Positions 44,714 to 53,019 of a stretch of 64,000 nucleotides of DNA are shown here, in pieces. The DNA comes from Mycobacterium paraterrae (lineage in GTDB: Bacteria > Actinomycetota > Actinomycetes > Mycobacteriales > Mycobacteriaceae). Position numbers and translations under genes: made by a program. Within the stretch, counting starts at the first letter, position 1. Each line of letters opens with the position of its first letter. The stretch is from the NCBI RefSeq assembly GCF_022430545.2, contig NZ_CP092488.2, forward strand, positions 1,488,001-1,552,000, in the 5' to 3' direction. The notes beneath the pieces are model-generated. The model saw only the letters and a program-made list of their open reading frames with translations, was not told the DNA's origin and ran no database searches.

Positions 44714-44734
44714 TAACGCATGGCACGTGCGTAA
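44714..44734. promoter_or_regulatory. TetR-operator-like palindrome
   Basis: TAACGCA and TGCGTAA flank a 7-base centre; six of seven arm positions pair. It sits between the mmpS gene starting at 44590 and the TetR gene starting at 44795, where an autoregulated TetR repressor of an efflux operon would bind. Confidence 0.5.
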
Positions 44735-44782
44735 ACGGACGGTACCGGGTCGCAGAGCAGCCCGCAATACGTTCGTGTGCGC

Positions 44783-44788
44783 TATCCT
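44783..44788 (+). promoter_or_regulatory. -10 element of the leaderless tetR promoter
   Basis: TATCCT lies six bases before the GTG at 44795. It supports that GTG, rather than the in-frame GTG at 44777, as the start. Confidence 0.55.
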
Positions 44789-44794
44789 CGCGCC

Positions 44795-45466
44795 GTGCCG
44801 CCGCTCACGTTCCAGCGTGCCCGCACCGACGACAAGAAGCGTCAGAGGGCCGCAGCGCTCGTCGAGGCCGCGCGTTCGTTGGCAGTGGAATCCGGTGTCG
44901 CATCGGTGACACTGACGGATGTCGCGCGTCGGGCCGGCGTGCACTACTCCGCGGTGCGGCGCTACTTCAGCTCACATAAAGAGGTGCTGCTGAACTTGGC
45001 CGCGGAGGGCTGGGCCCGGTTCTCCGACACCGTGTGCCAGAGCCTGCGCGAGCCCGGTCCGATGTCGCCCGCCAGGGTGGCCGATGCGTTGGCCCACGGC
45101 CTGGCCGCCGATCCGCTGTTCTGCGACCTACTCGCGAACCTGCATTTACACCTCGAGCACGAGGTCGAACTCGACCGGGTCCTCGAGTTCAAGGAAGTGA
45201 GTAACGCCGCCGTGCTGTCGCTGACTGACGCGATCGAGGGTGCACTGCCCGGCCTCGGACGCTCGGGCGCGTTCGACGTGCTCCTCGCCTCGTACTCGCT
45301 GGCGGCACCACTATGGCAAATGGCTAACCCGCCGAAACGGCTGGCCGACGAATACGCCAAGCGACGCGATGTGCCACCCGATTGGAAAATCGATTTCACC
45401 ACCGCGCTGTCGCGGCTGATCACAGCAACGTGCGTCGGCCTACTGGCCGAGGCTGATCAGGACTGA
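44795..45466 (+). CDS. TetR family transcriptional regulator
   Basis: A 223-aa regulator. The N-terminal helix-turn-helix reads VTLTDVARRAGVHYSAVRRYFSSHKEVL, the standard TetR recognition region; the rest is a helical ligand domain. It is divergent from mmpS-mmpL and a palindrome lies between, so it probably represses that exporter pair, in the manner of Rv0678-independent TetR regulators of efflux. The inducer is unknown. The GTG start fits a leaderless transcript. It is convergent with the secreted DUF5078-like gene. Confidence 0.88.
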   Translation: MPPLTFQRARTDDKKRQRAAALVEAARSLAVESGVASVTLTDVARRAGVHYSAVRRYFSSHKEVLLNLAAEGWARFSDTVCQSLREPGPMSPARVADALAHGLAADPLFCDLLANLHLHLEHEVELDRVLEFKEVSNAAVLSLTDAIEGALPGLGRSGAFDVLLASYSLAAPLWQMANPPKRLADEYAKRRDVPPDWKIDFTTALSRLITATCVGLLAEADQD

Positions 45467-45470
45467 ACCG

Positions 45471-45980
45471 TCAGGACCAGTGCCAGACGGACATGTCACC
45501 CTTGGGGTAGTTCTGGCAGTTCTCGGTTTCCTTCGCAACGACGCCCTTGTTGTTCCAGAAGATCTTCATGTGGTTCGGCCAGGCCAGCCACAGCGGGTCA
45601 GCTTGAGGCGCGTAGAAGTTGGCGGAGTAGGCCCTGCGGTCTGCGGGCGACAGCCCGAAGAACCAGTGCGCCTTATCGATCGCCGACTGGTTGACGTTCG
45701 GGTGGTTGTTGAAGTCGATCATGTAGCGCTGGTAGTACACCGGCGAGTAATCGCGGGCGGCGGCGAGGATCTGCTCGGCGTCACACGTCGTGGAGATCAT
45801 CCGACGCGGAATCGGAAAGTCCTCGGTCGAATCGTTCATCGAGCAGCCGGGGCACGGTTGGAAGTCTGGATCGGCCGAAGCCACCCTCGGGAACGCGGTC
45901 GGTACGGCGAAGACCGCGGCACCCAACGCAAGTGCTGCGAGTCCGGCGCGGACGGCGAGGCTCAGGCGATAAAGACGCAT
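45471..45980 (-). CDS. Secreted protein, DUF5078-like
   Basis: A 169-aa protein with a signal peptide (basic MRLYRLSLAVRAG, Ala-rich core, cleavage near Val-Ala-Ser-Ala at about 34-37). The mature part begins with FQPCPGCSM and contains TTCDAEQIL and ENCQNYPKG, so two disulfides are possible. It resembles the mycobacterial DUF5078 group from memory. TATAGT six bases before the ATG marks a leaderless promoter. The function is unknown. Confidence 0.7.
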   Translation of the reverse strand: MRLYRLSLAVRAGLAALALGAAVFAVPTAFPRVASADPDFQPCPGCSMNDSTEDFPIPRRMISTTCDAEQILAAARDYSPVYYQRYMIDFNNHPNVNQSAIDKAHWFFGLSPADRRAYSANFYAPQADPLWLAWPNHMKIFWNNKGVVAKETENCQNYPKGDMSVWHWS

Positions 45981-45986
45981 GCGGCC

Positions 45987-45992
45987 ACTATA
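45987..45992 (-). promoter_or_regulatory. -10 element of a leaderless promoter
   Basis: The complement reads TATAGT, six bases upstream of the ATG at 45980. Confidence 0.55.
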
Positions 45993-46033
45993 ACGCTCCG
46001 ATTACGGCAGCGCGCAACGGCTGTGAAGCCTGG

Positions 46034-46423
46034 CTAATCAACCGCTGGCGAGATCTCGAGGCCGATGTGGACCTTGTCGATTCCGCCCCGAACAATCGAA
46101 TGCACGTAGAACCACGGCGCGTGGTACCAGTACCGCTTGCAGACCGCGTTGTAGACGCGCCGCGTCTCCGACTTCGGCAGGATTCGCGCCACACCCTCGA
46201 CCTCGTCGCTCTTGGGCTTGCCGAGCGATCCGCTCTTGGCGAGCGTTACCCGCGGGGTGTTTTTGATCCGCTTGGTCTTCCACGATCCGTCGTCGGTGAT
46301 CACCAGGAGCTTGCCGTCTTCCGGCACACCCCAGATCGGTGTCGGCTTCGGGCGACCGTCTTTGGTGAAGGTGGTCAACAGGAGGTACTTCGAGGTGATG
46401 ACGTCGGCAAAGGTGGTGGCCAC
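46034..46423 (-). CDS. PPOX-type F420-dependent oxidoreductase-like protein
   Basis: A 129-aa split-barrel flavin/deazaflavin protein: SKYLLLTTFTKDGRPKPTPIW, then DDGSWKTKRIKNTPRVTL, as in Rv1155-type F420-binding proteins. I chose the GTG at 46423 because TATAAA ends seven bases before it, which would make a leaderless transcript, and because the family usually begins shortly before FADVITSKY; a TTG at 46441 would add six residues. It probably reduces a small substrate with F420H2; the substrate is unknown. Confidence 0.78.
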   Translation of the reverse strand: MATTFADVITSKYLLLTTFTKDGRPKPTPIWGVPEDGKLLVITDDGSWKTKRIKNTPRVTLAKSGSLGKPKSDEVEGVARILPKSETRRVYNAVCKRYWYHAPWFYVHSIVRGGIDKVHIGLEISPAVD

Positions 46424-46430
46424 GTTCCTA

Positions 46431-46436
46431 TTTATA
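46431..46436 (-). promoter_or_regulatory. -10 element of a leaderless promoter
   Basis: The complement reads TATAAA, seven bases before the GTG at 46423, and helps choose that start. Confidence 0.45.
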
Positions 46437-46519
46437 GCCAATAACTGAACTATCCGCTGAATGCGTGACGACCAGGCGCGCTCGGCTTACTGTGAGCTAA
46501 TAGCGAAGGACGAGCGCAG

Positions 46520-47374
46520 ATGAACCTCGACGACGAGTCCGTCACCACGTTGGAAGACCTACGCGGCGATCTGGCGCTGCGCTATCGATGGACGCCCAGC
46601 GGCGGCTCCGCGGTGGACCCGGCACTGGTCGAGGCCGACGCCGCCGCGCTGGCCCGCGACGGCTACGTCATCTGGGAAAACCTCCTCACCCCAGAGCAGT
46701 GCAGCCAGATCCGTGACGAGGTGACGCCCTGGCTGGGGCACACCGGACGCAACTCCTTCGAGGGCCGGCGGACCCAGCGGGTCTACTCCGTATTGAGCCG
46801 GACCCGGGTCTGCGATCCGCTGGTCGACAATCCCCGCGTGCTGGCGGCGCTGGATCACCTGTTGATGCCCAACTATCTGCTGTCGGCACTGCAGGCCATC
46901 AACATTCAGCCTGGCGAGGCCGCTCAACTGGCTCACCACGACGACGGTTTCTATCCGGTACCGCGGCCCCGAGAGGCACTAGCCGCGGCGACGATCTGGG
47001 CGATCGACGACTTCACCGCCGACAACGGCGCGACGGTGCTGTACCCGGGCAGCCACACCTGGGGCAAACGCCGGCCGGGCCCGGACGACGAGGCGATGCC
47101 CGTGGTGATGCCGGCCGGATCGTGTGTCTTTTTCGTCGGCACGCTCTGGCATGGCGGCGGCGCCAACACCACGGCGGCCGACCGGTTGGCCGTCACCGCG
47201 CAGTACTGCCAACCGTGGCTGCGTCCGATGGAAGCATTCACCCTGTCGATCTCGCGCGACATCGCGCGCACGGTGTCCGACGACATCCAGCGAATGCTCG
47301 GCTACAGCATCCACCCGCCGTTCGTCGGGGCGGTCGACGGATTACATCCGCTCCGCCTGCTCGAAGACCGGTAG
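46520..47374 (+). CDS. Phytanoyl-CoA dioxygenase (PhyH) family protein
   Basis: A 284-aa Fe(II)/2-oxoglutarate oxygenase. The metal triad is visible as His-x-Asp in AHHDDGFYP and a distal His in LWHGGGANTTAADRL, where the Arg would hold 2-oxoglutarate. An alpha-helical N-terminal part precedes. Members hydroxylate lipids, amino acids or secondary metabolites; nothing in the context picks a substrate. The cutinase gene begins 40 bases after it on the same strand. Confidence 0.82.
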   Translation: MNLDDESVTTLEDLRGDLALRYRWTPSGGSAVDPALVEADAAALARDGYVIWENLLTPEQCSQIRDEVTPWLGHTGRNSFEGRRTQRVYSVLSRTRVCDPLVDNPRVLAALDHLLMPNYLLSALQAINIQPGEAAQLAHHDDGFYPVPRPREALAAATIWAIDDFTADNGATVLYPGSHTWGKRRPGPDDEAMPVVMPAGSCVFFVGTLWHGGGANTTAADRLAVTAQYCQPWLRPMEAFTLSISRDIARTVSDDIQRMLGYSIHPPFVGAVDGLHPLRLLEDR

Positions 47375-47414
47375 CGCACACACCGCCGCAGCGGGGATGG
47401 CAACATTCCCTCCC

Positions 47415-48053
47415 ATGACACGTCGCAGCATGGCCCGCATCGTCGCCGGTGCGCCACTGATGGTTTTCGCATTCCTCGCCGTTCCAGCGGGCATCCCGGT
47501 CGCAACGGCCGACGGATGCCCGGACGCCGAAGTGGTGTTCGCCCGCGGCACCGGTGAGCCGGTCGGCCCGGGTGGTCCCGGCCAGGCCTTCTTCGACTCG
47601 CTGACGGCGCAACTGCCCGGCAAGAACATCACGCTGTACCCGGTCGACTACCCGTCGACCACCGACTACGCCAACAGCGCGAAGGCCGGCGCCGCCGACG
47701 AGGTCGCCCACGTCCGCGCGACGATTGCCAACTGCCCCAAGACCAAGGTGGTGATCGGTGGGTATTCACAGGGCGCCGGGGTGGCCGATCTGACCAGCCA
47801 CCAGCTGTCGGCGCAGGACGCCACCCACGTCGCGGCGCTCGCCCTGTTCGGCAATCCGCAGAGCTCGTACGCGAAAGGGTTGGCCGACAACCAGATCCCG
47901 GCGCTCGACCCCAGCTATACGTCGAAGGCGATCGACATCTGCCTGCCGAACGACAACATCTGCGCCGAGGGCGGCAGCATCATCGCCCACCTGGGTTACG
48001 TCCCGGACGCGACCAACCAGGCCGCGACCTTCGTCGCGCAGAAGCTGCAGTAG
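47415..48053 (+). CDS. Secreted cutinase-like esterase (Culp family)
   Basis: A 212-aa exported serine esterase. A signal peptide (about 1-32) is followed by a cutinase domain with Ser118 in GGYSQGAG, Asp180 in CLPNDNIC and His192 in AHLGY, and four cysteines in the places of the two cutinase disulfides. It should hydrolyse lipid or polyester esters outside the cell. In M. tuberculosis a cutinase gene near Rv3723 is split into two frames (cut5a/cut5b); this copy is whole, though I am not sure it is the same lineage. The frame open from 47124 is a shadow. Confidence 0.9.
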   Translation: MTRRSMARIVAGAPLMVFAFLAVPAGIPVATADGCPDAEVVFARGTGEPVGPGGPGQAFFDSLTAQLPGKNITLYPVDYPSTTDYANSAKAGAADEVAHVRATIANCPKTKVVIGGYSQGAGVADLTSHQLSAQDATHVAALALFGNPQSSYAKGLADNQIPALDPSYTSKAIDICLPNDNICAEGGSIIAHLGYVPDATNQAATFVAQKLQ

Positions 48054-48096
48054 CTCAGCGCGCGATTCGGGCCGGACGCGAGTAGCCTGCGACTTC

Positions 48097-48570
48097 ATGG
48101 TCAACTGGTGGCGCCGATTCCTCGTTGCCACATGCGTGCTACTGCTGCTCGGCGGCTGTCACTCGAAACCCGATGCAAATCAACCGGTTTCCGGGGCCCC
48201 GAAGACACTCGCGGCCGCCACTGCCGCGGCCCAGCAGAAAGCTGACCGACACGCGGCCGGCGACTTTGCCGGCGAGTGGTTGTTGTTCACGAAAGATCTG
48301 CGCGACAACATCACCCAGCAGTCGTTCGTCGAGTTCTCCCAAAAGTGCTCGCCGACCGGTTTGGTGATGAAGTCAGCCGGCGGCCGGATGGACAGTCCCG
48401 AACGTGCCGTCATTCACTTCGACGCCAACGGGGTAATCCATGCCGTCACGATGATTTACGAGTACGGCGGCTGGTACAAGGAACCCGACGAGTTCCTCCA
48501 GTCCAACTTCGGCAAGACCGGTGCCGACCTCATCGCGGTGGACGAGGCGGCCGGTCACTGCGGCCAGTAA
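48097..48570 (+). CDS. Lipoprotein of unknown function
   Basis: A 157-aa lipoprotein with signal VNWWRRFLVATCVLLLLGGC, the last four residues being the lipobox. The mature part has a helical stretch (LAAATAAAQQKADRHAAGDFAGEWLLF) and then a small beta region with VIHFDANGVIHAVTM, like simple extracellular binding folds. A -10-like TAGCCT lies eight bases before the ATG. Its stop is four bases from the end of the convergent polymerase gene. No family was recognised. Confidence 0.7.
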   Translation: MVNWWRRFLVATCVLLLLGGCHSKPDANQPVSGAPKTLAAATAAAQQKADRHAAGDFAGEWLLFTKDLRDNITQQSFVEFSQKCSPTGLVMKSAGGRMDSPERAVIHFDANGVIHAVTMIYEYGGWYKEPDEFLQSNFGKTGADLIAVDEAAGHCGQ

Positions 48571-48574
48571 CCGG

Positions 48575-49600
48575 CTACTTCTTGCGGTCCGTATCCTTGC
48601 TCGGCTGAACACGTTTCGGCTCGCCGGGCATCTTCGGGTAGTTGGGCGGATACGGCAGATCCCCGAGCCCGTTCTCCTCGTCGGCGGCGACCATCTCCAG
48701 TAGCGGCTCGATCGACTGGTTGTTGCTGTCGATGTCGGCCCACGGGTCGTCGCGGCTGGCCACCAGGTCGGCCGCGGTGGCGATCGTGTAGTCGTCGGGG
48801 TTGGCAGTCGCCAGTTCATCCCAGCTGAGCGGCATCGACACCGTCGCAATCTCGGTGCGCCGCACCGAATATGCCGAGGCGAATGTGCGGTCGCGGGCGT
48901 TCTGGTTGAAGTCGATGAAGATGCGCTTGCCCCGTTCTTCCTTCCACCACGACGTCGTTACGGCGTCGGGCGCACGCCGCTCCACCTCGCGGGCCAGCGC
49001 GATGCCGGCGCGCCGCACCTCGATAAAATCCCAGTCCGGCTTGATCCGCAGGAACACGTGGACGCCGCGACCACCGGACGTCTTCGGGTAGCCAACCAGC
49101 CCGAGTTCATCAAGCAGCGGTTTGAGAACGTCGACCGCGACACTACGAGCCTCGTCGAAACCGGTGCCCGGCTGCGGGTCCAGGTCGACCCGCAGCTCGT
49201 CGGGATGCTCGACGTCCGGGCAGCGCACCTGCCACGGGTGCAGCGTGACGGTGCCCATCTGCGCGGCCCACACGATCGCGGCCGGATGGGTCACCCGCAA
49301 CGCGTCGGCCGTCCGCCCGGACGGGAAAGTGATCCGGCAGGTTTCCAGGTAGTCGGGGTGGTGCTGCGGGACGCGTTTCTGGTAGATCTCCTCGCCGTCG
49401 ATGCCGTCGGGAAAACGCTGCAGGTGCACCGGTCGGTCCTTCAGCGACGCCAGCATCGGTCCGGCGGCGACGGCGCGGTAGTAGTCGATCAGCTTGCCCT
49501 TGGTGCCGCCCGAGCCCAGCTTGGGGAAGTACACCTTGTCGGGGTTGGTGACGCGGACCGCGATCCCGTCGACGTCGATTTCCTCCGCTGGGGCAGCCAT
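48575..49600 (-). CDS. Stand-alone LigD-type DNA/RNA polymerase (PolD1)
   Basis: A 341-aa archaeo-eukaryotic primase-type polymerase, counterpart of Rv3730c. The catalytic Asp pair lies in RVDLDPQPG, and KTSGGRGVHVFL and the later WWKEERGKRIFIDFN are conserved in LigD polymerase domains. Such proteins fill short gaps in repair, often adding ribonucleotides. The start at 49600 is chosen because a CATAAT element lies six bases upstream; the open frame to 50422 is a shadow of the ligase gene. It is back to back with LigC, ten bases apart start to start. Confidence 0.92.
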   Translation of the reverse strand: MAAPAEEIDVDGIAVRVTNPDKVYFPKLGSGGTKGKLIDYYRAVAAGPMLASLKDRPVHLQRFPDGIDGEEIYQKRVPQHHPDYLETCRITFPSGRTADALRVTHPAAIVWAAQMGTVTLHPWQVRCPDVEHPDELRVDLDPQPGTGFDEARSVAVDVLKPLLDELGLVGYPKTSGGRGVHVFLRIKPDWDFIEVRRAGIALAREVERRAPDAVTTSWWKEERGKRIFIDFNQNARDRTFASAYSVRRTEIATVSMPLSWDELATANPDDYTIATAADLVASRDDPWADIDSNNQSIEPLLEMVAADEENGLGDLPYPPNYPKMPGEPKRVQPSKDTDRKK

Positions 49601-49612
49601 ACTCCGATTATG
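49598..49612. promoter_or_regulatory. Interlocked divergent leaderless promoters of polD1 and ligC
   Basis: CATACTCCGATTATG contains both start codons. For ligC the hexamer CATACT (49598-49603) is six bases before its ATG; for polD1 the complement CATAAT (of 49607-49612) is six bases before its ATG. Each -10 element therefore includes the other gene's start codon. Neither has the ideal first T, but both have the A and final T that matter most. Confidence 0.55.
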
Positions 49613-50701
49613 GACTTGCCCGTCATGCCACCGGTTTCGCCGATGCTGTCCAAGGCGGTGAAGTCGCTTCCGCCGGATGCGTCCTACGAACCCAAGTGGG
49701 ACGGGTTCCGGTCGATCGTGTTCCGCGACGGCGATCAAGTCGAGGTCGGCAGCCGCAACGAAAAGCCGATGACCCGCTACTTTCCGGAGCTCGTCGCCGC
49801 GGCCGTCGCCGAGTTGCCGCCGCGCTGCGTGATCGACGGCGAGATCGTGATCGCCACCGATCACGGCCTGGATTTCGAAGCGCTGCAGCAGCGCATCCAT
49901 CCGGCTGATTCGCGGGTGCGGATGCTGGCCGAGAAGACGCCCGCCTCGTTCATCGCGTTCGACCTGCTGGCGCTCGGTGACGACGACTACACCGGGCGCC
50001 CATTCGCGCGGCGCCGCGAAGCGTTGCTCGACGCGCTGAGGGGTGCAGGTCCGTCGTTTCACGTCACACCCGCAACGACGGATCTGGACCTCGCGCAGCG
50101 CTGGTTCGACGAATTCGAGGGGGCCGGCCTCGACGGCGTGATCGCCAAGCCGCTGTCGATCACCTATCAGCCGGACAAGCGGATCATGTTCAAGATCAAG
50201 CACGAGCGCACCGCCGACTGCGTGGTCGCGGGCTACCGGGTGCACAAGTCCGGCAGCGACGCGATCGGCTCGCTGCTGCTCGGGCTCTATAAGGACGACG
50301 GCACGCTGGCGTCGGTCGGCGTGATCGGCGCCTTCCCGATGGCCAAGCGACGGCAGCTGTTCGACGAACTGCAGCCGCTGGTCACCGATTTCGACGGCCA
50401 CCCGTGGAACTGGGCCGCCCACGAGGCGGGCGAGCGCACGCCGCGCAAGAACGAGTTCTCCCGCTGGAATGCCGGCAAGGACCTGTCATTCGTGCCGTTG
50501 CGGCCCGAGCGCGTCGTCGAAGTTCGCTACGACCACATGGAAGGTGAGCGTTTTCGCCACACCGCACAGTTCAATCGCTGGCGGCCGGACCGCGAACCGT
50601 CGTCGTGCACCTACGCGCAGCTCGACAGCCCGCTGACGTTCAGCCTCGGCGATATCGTCCCGGGTTTGGGCGTGAACGGGAAGACTGGCTTTCATGCGTG
50701 A
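49610..50701 (+). CDS. ligC: ATP-dependent DNA ligase LigC
   Basis: A 363-aa ATP-dependent DNA ligase, counterpart of Rv3731. The nucleotidyl-lysine is Lys29 in YEPKWDGFR; the other motifs CVIDGEIV, FIAFDLLAL, GLDGVIAKP and MFKIKHERTADC follow in order. It starts MDLPV like the M. tuberculosis protein. LigC works as a backup ligase for repair and with PolD1 in base-excision-type repair in mycobacteria. The C-terminal OB-fold is complete. The start shares a tiny promoter region with polD1. Confidence 0.94.
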   Translation: MDLPVMPPVSPMLSKAVKSLPPDASYEPKWDGFRSIVFRDGDQVEVGSRNEKPMTRYFPELVAAAVAELPPRCVIDGEIVIATDHGLDFEALQQRIHPADSRVRMLAEKTPASFIAFDLLALGDDDYTGRPFARRREALLDALRGAGPSFHVTPATTDLDLAQRWFDEFEGAGLDGVIAKPLSITYQPDKRIMFKIKHERTADCVVAGYRVHKSGSDAIGSLLLGLYKDDGTLASVGVIGAFPMAKRRQLFDELQPLVTDFDGHPWNWAAHEAGERTPRKNEFSRWNAGKDLSFVPLRPERVVEVRYDHMEGERFRHTAQFNRWRPDREPSSCTYAQLDSPLTFSLGDIVPGLGVNGKTGFHA

Positions 50702-50754
50702 TGCGACGCGATCGTGCGCCGCATGAGCGGCGCCAATGAGGAGGAGCAGCACCT

Positions 50755-51186
50755 GTGGCATCTGACGACTTCAACGAACGCAATATCGCCGAATTCCGCG
50801 CCAACCACGGACGGGTCGGCGGCAACTTCGAGGGTGCGCCGCTGCTCATCCTGCACACGGTGGGAGCCAAGAGCGGCGAGCCGCGGACCAACATCATGAT
50901 GTATCAGGCCGACGGCGACCGGTATCTCGTCTTCGCCTCCTACGCCGGTGCGGACAAGAACCCGGCCTGGTACTGGAATCTGAAAGCCAACCCGGACACT
51001 CGCATCGAGGTCGGCGACGACATCATCGACGTACACGCCACCGAGTTGGAAGGCGACGAGCGCGACCAGAAGTACGCGCTGCAGGCCGAGCGCTATCCCG
51101 GGTTCGCCGACTACGAGGCCAAGACGTCGCGGGTGATCCCCGTCGTCGCGCTCACGCCGACAGGCCCGCCCCAGCCGCGCGACTGA
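50755..51186 (+). CDS. Ddn-like deazaflavin (F420)-dependent nitroreductase family protein
   Basis: A 143-aa split-barrel protein with the DUF385/Ddn pattern: GAPLLILHTVGAKSGEPRTN, then YLVFASYAGADKNPAWYWNLKANP, the F420-binding segments of the group. Ddn activates the drug pretomanid, but many relatives do not. The start is a GTG at 50755 preceded by GAGGAGG. It is 53 bases after ligC on the same strand. The natural substrate is unknown, perhaps a quinone. Confidence 0.85.
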   Translation: MASDDFNERNIAEFRANHGRVGGNFEGAPLLILHTVGAKSGEPRTNIMMYQADGDRYLVFASYAGADKNPAWYWNLKANPDTRIEVGDDIIDVHATELEGDERDQKYALQAERYPGFADYEAKTSRVIPVVALTPTGPPQPRD

Positions 51187-51259
51187 CCTGCGTCGAGCGG
51201 CCACTTATGGCACGGAAATTGACGAAAAGCGTGCAGTCACTGGCCATTCGGCCGCGGCG

Positions 51260-52492
51260 CTAGAGCGCGATGTCCAGCGAGGCCAGTCCGCGCAGCGTCA
51301 CGTTCGGCTTATAGACCGGCTCGCCGGCCAGCCGCGCGTCCGGGAAGCGTGACGTCACCGCCGACAACGCCACCGTTGCCTCCAGCCGAGCCAGCGGCGC
51401 TCCCAGGCAGTAGTGCAGCCCGCGACCGAACGACAAGTGCCGAAACGCTTTTCGATCGGGATCGAAGATGTCCGGTCGGTCGAACTCGGCCGCATCGTGT
51501 TGCGCGGCGCCCAGCAGGAGCAGCAGCGAGTCGCCCTCGCCCACGGAAGTGTCACCAATGGTCATGTCTGCAGCGGCGATTCGCACTACCAGGTGTACCG
51601 GCGGGTCGTAACGCAGCGTCTCTTCGACGACGGCTGGTGCGCGCTGCGGATCGGCTGCCAGCGCCGCCCATTGCGCGGGCTCACGCAGCATCGCCAGCAT
51701 GGCGTTGGCGATCAAGTTGACCGTCGTCTCGTGGCCGGCAATCAGCAGCAGCATGCACGTCGACGCGATCTCGTCCTCGGTCAACTGGTCGCCTGACTCC
51801 TCGACCGCGATCAGCCTCGACATCAGGTCGTCACCCGGGCGGGCACGGCGCTGATCGATCAGGTCGTGCAGGTAGCCCCGCAGCCACTGGGCCGCGGCGA
51901 TCCGCTCGTCCATGCCGTCGGCCGGTGCGCCGGTGGCCGCGAAGAACGGGTCGAGGGCCTGCGCCAACAGCGCCGAGGCGTGGCTGAATTCTGCGTCGTC
52001 CTCGATCGGCACGCCTAGCAGCCGGCAGATCACGTTGACCGGCAACGGATGAGCGAGATCGTCGACCGCCTCGAAGCGGCCGCGCTCGGCGACGCGGTCC
52101 AGCATCCCGTCGACCAGACCGGTGATGTGCCCGGTCAATTCGTTGACCACCTTGGGCACGAACGCCTTGCTGACCAGTTTGCGCAACCGGGTGTGATCGG
52201 GTGGATCGAGAAACAGGAACATCGGTGGGACCTGCGGACGGGTATTCGTGCCCTCGGCCGCCAGGCGCTGAACCAGCTTCGACTTCTGCCGGTCGACCGA
52301 CGATGCCGGATGTCGCAGAGCGTCGTCGCAGTCGCGGAACGAGGAGAAGATGTGCAGGCTGCTGTCCGGCATGAACATCGGCCCGCAGGCCCGGAACTGC
52401 TCGTAGACCGCATACGGATTGGCCCGGTTGGCCGGATCCAGCAATCGCAGCAGGAGTTCCTGCGGCCCGGCGACACTCGACGTGGCAGACAT
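51260..52492 (-). CDS. Cytochrome P450 (bacterial class I)
   Basis: A 410-aa soluble P450 with the oxygen-binding helix LLIAGHETTVN, the ExxR motif in EETLRYDP and the heme Cys loop FGRGLHYCLGAPLA. This is the three-component type fed by ferredoxin and reductase; neither gene is next to it. It differs from the P450 at 29725. Substrates in this group are steroids, fatty acids, terpenes or antibiotics; no clue points to one. Confidence 0.9.
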   Translation of the reverse strand: MSATSSVAGPQELLLRLLDPANRANPYAVYEQFRACGPMFMPDSSLHIFSSFRDCDDALRHPASSVDRQKSKLVQRLAAEGTNTRPQVPPMFLFLDPPDHTRLRKLVSKAFVPKVVNELTGHITGLVDGMLDRVAERGRFEAVDDLAHPLPVNVICRLLGVPIEDDAEFSHASALLAQALDPFFAATGAPADGMDERIAAAQWLRGYLHDLIDQRRARPGDDLMSRLIAVEESGDQLTEDEIASTCMLLLIAGHETTVNLIANAMLAMLREPAQWAALAADPQRAPAVVEETLRYDPPVHLVVRIAAADMTIGDTSVGEGDSLLLLLGAAQHDAAEFDRPDIFDPDRKAFRHLSFGRGLHYCLGAPLARLEATVALSAVTSRFPDARLAGEPVYKPNVTLRGLASLDIAL

Positions 52493-52575
52493 ATTTGCAT
52501 TGTGCAGGTGTAAAAGAAATTGCAGGTAGCTACCGTCTAGCCGAAAAGACAGCGCCGTCGCCCGGCCATCAGGGT

Positions 52576-52581
52576 TAGGCT
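52576..52581 (+). promoter_or_regulatory. -10 element of a leaderless lipoprotein promoter
   Basis: TAGGCT lies six bases before the GTG at 52588. Confidence 0.5.
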
Positions 52582-52587
52582 GCCATC

Positions 52588-53019
52588 GTGGACAAGAGTG
52601 TCTGTACCGTGGCCGCGGCGATGTTGATCGTCAGCGGCTGCGCGTCCGGTCAGGCCTCCACACCGGGGCCGGGCGCGTTGCCCCCGGGCACCGCAAAGAT
52701 CTCCATCGACGGCGGGCAGGTCGGCAGCACCTATTCGGTGCGTTGCCAGACGGTCGATTGGATGACGAGGATCCACACCGACCTGCACGGTGCAACCGTC
52801 AACGCCATGCTTTCCAACGCCGGCAAGCTGACGGCTGAGTTCGTCCGCCTGCACGACGTCGACGGGTTCGAGGGTTCCTACGAACGCGCGCTGCAGGGCG
52901 AGGCATCGGTCACGATGAACGGTGCCACCTATCAGATCACCGGCGCCGCACTGGGTTTCAACAAATCGGACCGGACACGGCTGAAAGCGGAGACGTTCAC
53001 TCTGACGGTGTCGTGCTGA
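52588..53019 (+). CDS. LpqH (19-kDa antigen)-family lipoprotein
   Basis: A 143-aa lipoprotein: signal MDKSVCTVAAAMLIVSGC ends in the lipobox VSGC. The mature domain follows the LpqH pattern, with KISIDGGQVGSTYSVRC, then ATVNAMLS, GEASVTMNGATYQITGAALG and a final FTLTVSC, so two cysteines can pair as in LpqH. LpqH-type proteins are surface TLR2 agonists in pathogenic mycobacteria. The last 23 bases overlap the convergent dehalogenase gene. Confidence 0.82.
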   Translation: MDKSVCTVAAAMLIVSGCASGQASTPGPGALPPGTAKISIDGGQVGSTYSVRCQTVDWMTRIHTDLHGATVNAMLSNAGKLTAEFVRLHDVDGFEGSYERALQGEASVTMNGATYQITGAALGFNKSDRTRLKAETFTLTVSC

